Part shown: positions 57,283-64,000 of the stretch, in pieces
Position numbering within the stretch: the stretch's first letter is position 1
Layout of the letters: every line of letters begins with the position of its first letter
Assembly: GCA_030430565.1 (NCBI GenBank)
Contig: JAUIKS010000007.1
Location: forward strand, 186,001 to 250,000
DNA length: 64,000 nt
Reading direction: 5' to 3'
Origin: Polyangia bacterium
GTDB lineage: Bacteria > Myxococcota_A > Polyangia > Nannocystales > Nannocystaceae
The notes under the pieces: model-generated
Told to the model about the DNA's origin: nothing
Databases searched by the model: none
The model's input: the letters and a program-made list of their open reading frames with translations, nothing else
Program-made: the position numbers and the translations under genes

Positions 57283-58482
57283 TCAGGGGACGGCGCCGAG
57301 CCAGATGGTCGCCCGCAGCCCTCCGTGCGCGACTTGAGGACCTGACTCCAGGGGCAGCTCGGTGGCGCGCGCGAGCGCGGGCGCCGGGCACAGCAGCGCG
57401 ACGCCCCAGCCGCCGAGGCGCTCGCGCGCGAGCTGCCCGAGGCGCGCGTAGAGCCCACGCAGATCGCGGCCGCCGGCGACGCGGCGCCCGTAGGGCGGGT
57501 TGCTGATGATCCAGCCAGGGCGTGACGCGGGCGCGGGGAGCGTTGACGGCGCGGGCTCGAGCGTCGCGTCGCGCCACGCCGAGAGGCTGCGGCGGGTGAA
57601 GCTGACCGCGTCCTCGACCCCAGCGCGCGCGGCGTTGGCCCGGGCGGCGGCGATCGCTCCGGCGTCGCGGTCGCCCGCGACGATCGGCGCGCCTGATCCC
57701 GGGGACAGGGCCGTTTGTACAGGCTCGCCGCAGACCGAGGCCCACAGGCCGCGGTTGAACTGCGGGCTGTCCATAAACGCGAAGCGCCGGGCCGCGCCGG
57801 GCCAGCGCCCGCGGCGGATCATCGCGGCCTCGATCGCGATGGTGCCGGAGCCGCAGAAGGGGTCGACGAGCGCGGCCGCGGGCTGCCACCCGCTGATCTG
57901 CAGCATCGCCGCCGCGATCGTCTCCCGGACCGGGGCCTTCGCGACCTGCTGGCGATAGCCGCGGCGGTGCAGCGGGACGCCCGAGCTGTCGAGGCTGATC
58001 GTGCAGCGGTCGCGCACGAGTCGAAGCACGAGCCGCTGCGGCGGTGATGCCTCGAGCTCGTCCTTGTCCTCATGCTCGTCGGTCGCGGCGTCGAGCCCGA
58101 GCGCGCGCAGGACCTCGAGCAGGCGCTCGGCGACCGCGCCCGTGTGGTGCAGGCGCGACTTGTGACAGGTGACGCGCAGCGAGATCGCGCGACCCTGCGG
58201 GAGCGTCGCCCGCCAGTCGATCGCGCGGGCGCCCGCGGTGAGCTCGGAGAAGTGCGCGGCGCGAAAGCTGGCGACGCGGACCAGCACCCGCGTCGCGGTC
58301 CGCAGCGTCAGGTTGGCACGGTAGAGCGCGCGCGTCGTCCCGCGGAACTCGACGCCGCCCGGTTGCGCGCGCGCGCGGCCGAAGCCGAGCGCCGTCAGCT
58401 CGGCCGCCGTGGTCGCCTCGAGGCCCGGCGCGCTGACGGCGAAGAGCGTGTGCTCCCGACGACTGCTTCGCGCTCGTGTCAC
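57283..58482 (-). CDS. THUMP-domain RNA guanine-N2 methyltransferase (RlmL/TrmN-like)
   Basis: A 399-residue protein. The N-terminal about 60-170 residues match a THUMP RNA-binding domain. The C-terminal class I methyltransferase has a SAM-binding DPFCGSGTIAIEAA motif and the catalytic SNPPYGRR (N-P-P-Y). These enzymes methylate guanosine N2 in 23S rRNA or tRNA. It has the size of the RlmL N-terminal half alone, as found in many bacteria. It is divergent from pyruvate kinase. Confidence 0.88.
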   Translation of the reverse strand: MTRARSSRREHTLFAVSAPGLEATTAAELTALGFGRARAQPGGVEFRGTTRALYRANLTLRTATRVLVRVASFRAAHFSELTAGARAIDWRATLPQGRAISLRVTCHKSRLHHTGAVAERLLEVLRALGLDAATDEHEDKDELEASPPQRLVLRLVRDRCTISLDSSGVPLHRRGYRQQVAKAPVRETIAAAMLQISGWQPAAALVDPFCGSGTIAIEAAMIRRGRWPGAARRFAFMDSPQFNRGLWASVCGEPVQTALSPGSGAPIVAGDRDAGAIAAARANAARAGVEDAVSFTRRSLSAWRDATLEPAPSTLPAPASRPGWIISNPPYGRRVAGGRDLRGLYARLGQLARERLGGWGVALLCPAPALARATELPLESGPQVAHGGLRATIWLGAVP

Positions 58483-58618
58483 GGCCGCGTCGTTCGTCCT
58501 TCGGGCGTCACGTCTGCACGTTGTACAACGTCGCCCCGGTCACGGCGACGCGGCCCTGTGAAGCTGCGGGTCTGCGGGACCAGTATCGGTGATCTCGGCG
58601 CTCTGGCATCATGCGCCC

Positions 58619-60079
<1,461 letters not shown>

Positions 60080-60096
60080 TACCCACCGTGTCCGCC

Positions 60097-60183
60097 GCGA
60101 AGGTGGTGGAATTGGTAGACACGCCAGACTAAGGATCTGGTGGGGTAACACCTGTGAGGGTTCGAGTCCCTCCCTTCGCACCA
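60097..60183 (+). tRNA. tRNA-Leu (anticodon AAG)
   Basis: A class II cloverleaf of 87 bases including encoded CCA. The acceptor stem is GCGAAGG / CCTTCGC, and the anticodon stem CCAGA / TCTGG encloses loop CTAAGGA, giving anticodon AAG at 60131-60133. A long variable arm and the GGTTCGAGTCC T-arm are present. AAG would read CUU and, if A34 becomes inosine, CUC. Confidence 0.96.
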
Positions 60184-60185
60184 CG

Positions 60186-60218
60186 GGCCCCAGAGCAACC
60201 TCTGGGGCCTGTTTTTTT
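60186..60218 (+). terminator. Intrinsic terminator after tRNA-Leu
   Basis: A perfect 10-base-pair stem GGCCCCAGAG / CTCTGGGGCC with a 4-base loop, followed by TG and seven T. It should end transcripts from the tRNA gene. Confidence 0.93.
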
Positions 60219-60302
60219 GGTTCATCCGGGAAATCCTTGGCCGCGGCCGCGACCGGCTGACCGGGTAGAGCGCCGGCAGCGCGCGCCGTCCATTGCGGGC
60301 GC

Positions 60303-60959
60303 GTGAGTCCCGCTCCGCTGCTATCCTCCGGCCGGGTGACGGGTTCCAGTCGTTCGAATACGCCGCGACCGAGCGCGCCGCGATCGTCGACGGTCGCAAG
60401 CTTCTACGGCTTCCTCGTGGTGGTCGCGTTCTTCTGGCACGCGGTCGCCGAGGACAGCAACGACCTGTGGCGACTCAGCCCCGAGCTGCCCTGGGCGACG
60501 CTGCTGTGGACCCCGCTGATCGGCGTGCTGTTCGGGCTCATCGTCGTGCTCGCGTTTCGCTGGCTCGAGACGCGTCAGGCCTGGATCGGCGAGCTGGGTC
60601 GCGAGTTCCGCTCGATCTTCGGTCGCCCGAGCGTGCGCGAGCTCGTGATCTTGGCCGCGACGAGCGCGGTCGGCGAAGAGCTGCTGTTTCGCGGCGCGAT
60701 GCTCGACGCCTGGGGCCTGTGGCTGAGCAGCTTGGTGTTCGCGGTCCTGCACCTCCCGCCGCGTCGTGAGCTGTGGCCGTGGACCCTCAGCTCCTTCATC
60801 CTCGGCCTGGCGCTCGCCGGCTTGACCCTGCTGACGCGGAACCTCGGCGCGGCCGTGGCCGCGCACTTCGTCATCAACCTGCTCAACCTGCACTACATCA
60901 CGCGCGCCGACGTGTCGCGGCCGGGCGCCGACATCCGCGTCGGCCTCCTGCGCGTCTGA
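60303..60959 (+). CDS. CPBP-family (CAAX-protease-like) membrane protein
   Basis: A 218-residue membrane protein from GTG 60303. It has five or more hydrophobic helices and the CPBP motifs GEELLFRG (catalytic Glu pair, 124-131), a His in FAVLHLP (His150) and a His in AAHFVINLLN (His188). These intramembrane metalloprotease-like proteins process prenylated proteins or bacteriocin-related peptides in other systems. Its target here is unknown. Confidence 0.85.
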   Translation: MSPAPLLSSGRVTGSSRSNTPRPSAPRSSTVASFYGFLVVVAFFWHAVAEDSNDLWRLSPELPWATLLWTPLIGVLFGLIVVLAFRWLETRQAWIGELGREFRSIFGRPSVRELVILAATSAVGEELLFRGAMLDAWGLWLSSLVFAVLHLPPRRELWPWTLSSFILGLALAGLTLLTRNLGAAVAAHFVINLLNLHYITRADVSRPGADIRVGLLRV

Positions 60960-61038
60960 GCCAGAGCCCGCGCGCCGGACCTGTTCGGTGGGGCAGGGGC
61001 GCTTGGCCGGCTCCCGCTCGCCGCGGTAGAAGCACGCC

Positions 61039-61923
61039 ATGCACGGGCAGACGGAGTCATCCTCATTCGCAAAGATCGTCGTCATCGGCGCCGGGACCAT
61101 GGGCCACGGCATCGCGCAGGTGTGCGCCGCCGCCGACTACCCCACGACGCTCTTCGACATTGAGCAGGACTTCGTCGACCGCGGCCTCGCGCGCGTTCAG
61201 AAGAACCTCGACAAGGGCGTCAAGCGCGGCAAGGTCAGCGAGGCCCAGCGCGACGCGACCTTGAAACACCTCGCTGGCTCCGCCGACTTCGACGCCGCGC
61301 TCGCGGGCGCGGAGCTCGTGATCGAGGCGGTCCCGGAGAAGATCGAGCTCAAGCAGAAGCTGTTTCAGGACGCGACGCGCGTCGCCGGCGAGGGCGTCTT
61401 GCTGGCGACGAACACGAGCTCGCTCTCGATCGCCAAGATCGCGGGCGCCGTCGCCAAGCCCGAGCGCGTCATCGGCACGCACTTCTTCAACCCCGTGCAC
61501 ATCATGAAGCTGCTCGAGATCGTCGTCGGCCCGCAGACCGGAGACGACGTCCTCGCCGCGATCCAGGCCTTCGGCGCCCGGCTCGGCAAGACCTGCGTGA
61601 CGGTCCGTGACTCACCTGGCTTTGCGACCAGCCGTCTCGGGCTCGTGATCGGCCTCGAGGCGATCCGGATGGTCGAGGAGGGCGTGGCCTCGCCCGCCGA
61701 CATCGACACCGCGATGTGCCTCGGCTACGGCTTCCCGATGGGGCCGCTCCGGCTCACCGACCTCGTGGGCCTCGACGTCCGCCTCAGCATCGCGGACTAC
61801 CTCAGCGAGCATCTGGAGAACGGCGCGCACTTCAAGCCGCCGGCGCTGCTCCGGAAGATGGTCGCCGACGGCAAGCTCGGGAAAAAAGTCGGCCAGGGCT
61901 TCTATTCTTGGGACTCCAAGTAG
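61039..61923 (+). CDS. 3-hydroxybutyryl-CoA dehydrogenase
   Basis: A 294-residue protein with the NAD-binding VVIGAGTMGHGIAQ (about 14-27), the NTSSLSI segment, the catalytic GTHFFNPVHIMKLLEIV with its His, the DSPGFATSRLG motif and a late GYGFPMGPLRLTDLVGLD helix. It oxidises (S)-3-hydroxyacyl-CoA with NAD, as in butyrate or polyhydroxybutyrate metabolism and beta-oxidation. The short form lacks a hydratase domain. No other beta-oxidation gene is adjacent. Confidence 0.93.
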   Translation: MHGQTESSSFAKIVVIGAGTMGHGIAQVCAAADYPTTLFDIEQDFVDRGLARVQKNLDKGVKRGKVSEAQRDATLKHLAGSADFDAALAGAELVIEAVPEKIELKQKLFQDATRVAGEGVLLATNTSSLSIAKIAGAVAKPERVIGTHFFNPVHIMKLLEIVVGPQTGDDVLAAIQAFGARLGKTCVTVRDSPGFATSRLGLVIGLEAIRMVEEGVASPADIDTAMCLGYGFPMGPLRLTDLVGLDVRLSIADYLSEHLENGAHFKPPALLRKMVADGKLGKKVGQGFYSWDSK

Positions 61924-62057
61924 GAGCGCGTCCAGGCGCGAACACGCTCCGGTGAGTCGGCCCCAGGGCCGGCCGCGCAGTGCCCGCCGCGCGTTTACAG
62001 GACGGAGACAATGTTCCGGGGTTGCGCGCGGAAATCGCGTGATCACTGTGACTCCGT

Positions 62058-62945
62058 ATGCAGTGGTCCTGGAAAATCGGCCGGTGGTTCGGCATCGACA
62101 CACGCGTCCACGCGACCTTCCTCTTGCTCTTGCTGTGGGCCGCCGTGAGCGGTTTCGGCCAGGGCGGCGGAATGTTCGCCGCAGTCATGGGCGTCACGTT
62201 CATGATCGCGGTGTTCGCGTCGGTGTTCCTGCACGAGGTCGGGCACGCGCTGACCGCCCGCGCGTTCGGAATCGGCACCCACCAAATCCTGCTCACGCCC
62301 CTCGGCGGGATCGCCGAGATCGAGGCCCGCGACATGCGGCCGCGCGAGGAGATGTTGATCGCGCTGGCTGGCCCGGCGGTCAGCTTGGCGCTCGGCGGCG
62401 CGCTGCTCGTGGTCGCGACCACGCTCGGCAGCATCAGCCCGATGCGCTTCATCGGCGCGCTCGCGTGGGCCAACCTCATGATCGGCCTGTTCAACCTGCT
62501 GCCGGCGTTCCCGATGGACGGCGGTCGCGTGCTGCGCTCCTGGCTGGCGACCCGCATGAACTACGTGCGCGCCACGGGGATCGCGGCGGAGGTCGGCAAG
62601 TGGGCCGCGCTGGGCATGGCCGCGCTCGGCCTGTTCTTCAACCCCATGCTGATCGTCCTGGCCGCCTTCGTGTACCTGGCCGGCCGGAGCGAGGCCCGCG
62701 GCGTGCGGGCGCGCGCGGCCTACGAGGGTCAGCTGATCGACGAGCCGGTCCGCGGCGGCTGGTTCGGCGCCCCGCATCGAGATGACTCTTCAGACAGCTA
62801 CTACGTGAGCGAGCGTCCGCAGGTCGTGCGGCACCCGCCGCGTCGTCGCCACAGCCACAGCCACGATCCGCGCCGCGGGCGAGACCTGCACGTGCTCCGC
62901 GGCCCGCGTCAGGTGATCGTCGTCGAGCAGGTCACCCGCTGGTAG
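62058..62945 (+). CDS. Site-2 protease (M50) family membrane metalloprotease
   Basis: A 295-residue membrane protein. The zinc motif HEVGH (59-63) lies in a membrane helix, followed by LTPLGGIAEIE and the third ligand Asp in FNLLPAFPMDGGRV (about 150). No PDZ or CBS domain is present; the C-terminus is a basic, His/Arg-rich tail. Site-2 proteases cut membrane-embedded substrates such as anti-sigma factors, releasing transcription regulators. The target is not evident here. Confidence 0.88.
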   Translation: MQWSWKIGRWFGIDTRVHATFLLLLLWAAVSGFGQGGGMFAAVMGVTFMIAVFASVFLHEVGHALTARAFGIGTHQILLTPLGGIAEIEARDMRPREEMLIALAGPAVSLALGGALLVVATTLGSISPMRFIGALAWANLMIGLFNLLPAFPMDGGRVLRSWLATRMNYVRATGIAAEVGKWAALGMAALGLFFNPMLIVLAAFVYLAGRSEARGVRARAAYEGQLIDEPVRGGWFGAPHRDDSSDSYYVSERPQVVRHPPRRRHSHSHDPRRGRDLHVLRGPRQVIVVEQVTRW

Positions 62946-63006
62946 CGCGCGTGACGAATTGATCGAGGGAGCTCCGCGACGCGCGGGGCTCCCTCTCACA
63001 ATTGTC

Positions 63007-63624
63007 TTAGGCCGACAGGTAGCCGCGCTCTTCGAGGAAGCGGATCACCCGATCGGTCGACCGCGAGGCCTCTTCTTGGTCGGTGCGGATCTCGAGCTCG
63101 GGCTGCTCGGGCACCTCGTAGGGCGCGCTGATGCCCGTGAATTGCTTGATCTCGCCGCGGCGCGCCTTCGCGTACAGCCCCTTTGGGTCGCGGGCTTCGC
63201 AGCGGGTGAGCGGGCAATTGACGTGGATCTCGATGAAGTCGCCGTCGTCGTGGATCGCCCGGACCTGCTGACGATCGCTGGCGTAGGGCGAGATGAAGGC
63301 CGTGATGCAGACGACGCCCGCGTTGACGAACAGCTTGGCGACCTCGCCGATCCGGCGGATGTTCTCGCGGCGCTCCTCCGGCGAGAAGCCGAGGTCGCTG
63401 TTGAGCCCGTGGCGGATGTTGTCGCCGTCGAGCACGAACGCGCGGACGTTCCGCTGCACGAGCTTGTGCTCCAGCTGTCGCGCGAGCGTCGACTTCCCGC
63501 TGCCCGAGAGGCCCGTCAGCCAGATCGTGACGCCGCGATGACCGCTCAGTCGCGCGCGGTCGTCACGGGTGACGAGGCCGTGCTGCCACTGGATATTCGT
63601 ACTCTTGGGCGACGTTCGCGGCAT
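63007..63624 (-). CDS. cysC: Adenylylsulfate (APS) kinase
   Basis: A 205-residue protein with the P-loop GLSGSGKST (38-46), the [20 protein letters not shown] motif that binds APS, and FISPYASDR and later [16 protein letters not shown] segments. It phosphorylates APS to PAPS for sulfate assimilation or sulfonation. No ATP sulfurylase gene is adjacent in the window, so it may be a stand-alone copy. Confidence 0.93.
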   Translation of the reverse strand: MPRTSPKSTNIQWQHGLVTRDDRARLSGHRGVTIWLTGLSGSGKSTLARQLEHKLVQRNVRAFVLDGDNIRHGLNSDLGFSPEERRENIRRIGEVAKLFVNAGVVCITAFISPYASDRQQVRAIHDDGDFIEIHVNCPLTRCEARDPKGLYAKARRGEIKQFTGISAPYEVPEQPELEIRTDQEEASRSTDRVIRFLEERGYLSA

Positions 63625-63705
63625 CGCGTCATCGTGCCAGACGGTTCCCCGGCGGTCACGTGTGGAATTGCCTCGAGCGCCGGCGTTGCGAGAACAGCGC
63701 GCTCC

Positions 63706-64000
63706 CTAGGCCACGGCGTCGCGCCCGAGGCTGCTGTACACGTCCTCGAGGTCCGAGCGGACCTTGGCGAGCTCGATCACCTCGACCTCGGCGAGCACGA
63801 GCTCCCGGAGGAGATGGGCGGCGCGCTCCTCGCTGCCGTGAATTCGCACGCGGATCAGGCCGCGATCTGCGGTCTTCGGGTCGTCCATCGTCTCGCTCTT
63901 GTGCAGCGGGCCGACGTGCTCGATCAGCCCCTCGTGCGAGCGCAGGATCTCGATCGCTTTTTGCAGCCCGCGCGTGACCTGGACCTCGTGCAGGCGACGA
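63706..64000 (-). CDS. C-terminal part of a probable ABC transporter ATP-binding protein (5' end outside window)
   Basis: The frame is open from the right window edge to the stop at 63706-63708, about 97 residues. It ends in a VRVRIHGSEERAAHLLREL-type domain with a SDLEDVYSSLG motif, the C-terminal pattern of many ABC-2 export ATPases (SLEDVFxxLT). The Walker motifs would lie outside the window, so the assignment is tentative. Confidence 0.45.
   Translation of the reverse strand, partial: RRLHEVQVTRGLQKAIEILRSHEGLIEHVGPLHKSETMDDPKTADRGLIRVRIHGSEERAAHLLRELVLAEVEVIELAKVRSDLEDVYSSLGRDAVA

Overview
The window comes from a high-GC bacterium that is very probably a myxobacterium of the Nannocystineae (Nannocystis / Plesiocystis / Enhygromyxa relatives). 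The evidence is family content. There are secreted lipoproteins with cysteine-rich repeats and long Gly-Asp linkers, a surface protein ending in a MYXO-CTERM-type Cys-helix-Arg tail, many FG-GAP and DUF4215-type secreted proteins, a PP2C phosphatase, and a front-end fatty-acid desaturase with a fused cytochrome b5 domain. Lineage is inferred from these families, not from a marker gene.

Layout. 1-1633 (minus, runs off the left edge): a fusion of an acetoacetate-decarboxylase-like domain to a FAD/NAD-binding oxidoreductase. 1875-7842: three related Cys-rich lipoproteins and a purple-acid-phosphatase-like lipoprotein; a decayed copy of the 5' region of the phosphatase gene lies at 1740-1873. 8151-13761: N-formylglutamate-amidohydrolase-like protein, MFS transporter, and a PP2C / macro-domain / lipoprotein run. 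13773-18718: a probable minus-strand operon of lytic transglycosylase, moeA, RluA-like pseudouridine synthase and a small protein. 18815-20887: tatA, a strong bidirectional terminator, a long palindrome, and a coupled barrel-protein / zinc-ribbon pair. 21736-25119: two FtsX/LolC-type permeases. 25135-33794 is a long minus-strand run: a CD39-like apyrase lipoprotein, a radical SAM/SPASM protein, a cytochrome b5 desaturase, inorganic pyrophosphatase and a 1178-residue multidomain protein. That protein joins an NAD synthetase domain, a 2OG-Fe(II) oxygenase domain, a J-like segment, an NMN-adenylyltransferase-like domain and a phosphoribosyltransferase-like domain. A methyltransferase fragment follows it.

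34115-42806: penicillin-binding transpeptidase lipoprotein, a 41-residue membrane peptide, GFA-family protein, MBL-fold hydrolase, second 2OG oxygenase, and a histidine-kinase-like ATPase with a degenerate receiver followed by a large lipoprotein. 42894-49141: FG-GAP/MYXO-CTERM protein, M19-dipeptidase-like lipoprotein, and a short SPFH (flotillin-like) protein paired with an MBL-fold hydrolase. 49326-55424: NAD(P)-binding protein, AlkB-like dioxygenase, aldo/keto reductase, a DUF4215 lipoprotein with 43 Gly-Asp units, and a CRTAC1/UnbV-type lipoprotein. 55468-64000: second radical SAM protein, THUMP RNA methyltransferase, pyruvate kinase, tRNA-Leu(AAG), CPBP protease, 3-hydroxyacyl-CoA dehydrogenase, M50 site-2 protease, APS kinase, and a partial gene with an ABC-ATPase-like C-terminus.

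The most striking object is the NAD-centred fusion at 25460-28996, with inorganic pyrophosphatase just upstream on the same strand. If its domains are active, one polypeptide could carry the last steps of NAD assembly from a pyridine base, each of which releases pyrophosphate. The recurring secreted-lipoprotein architecture (lipobox, Cys-rich repeats, Gly-Asp spacer, variable C-terminal domain) is the second theme. All functional statements rest on motif reading by eye; no database search was run.
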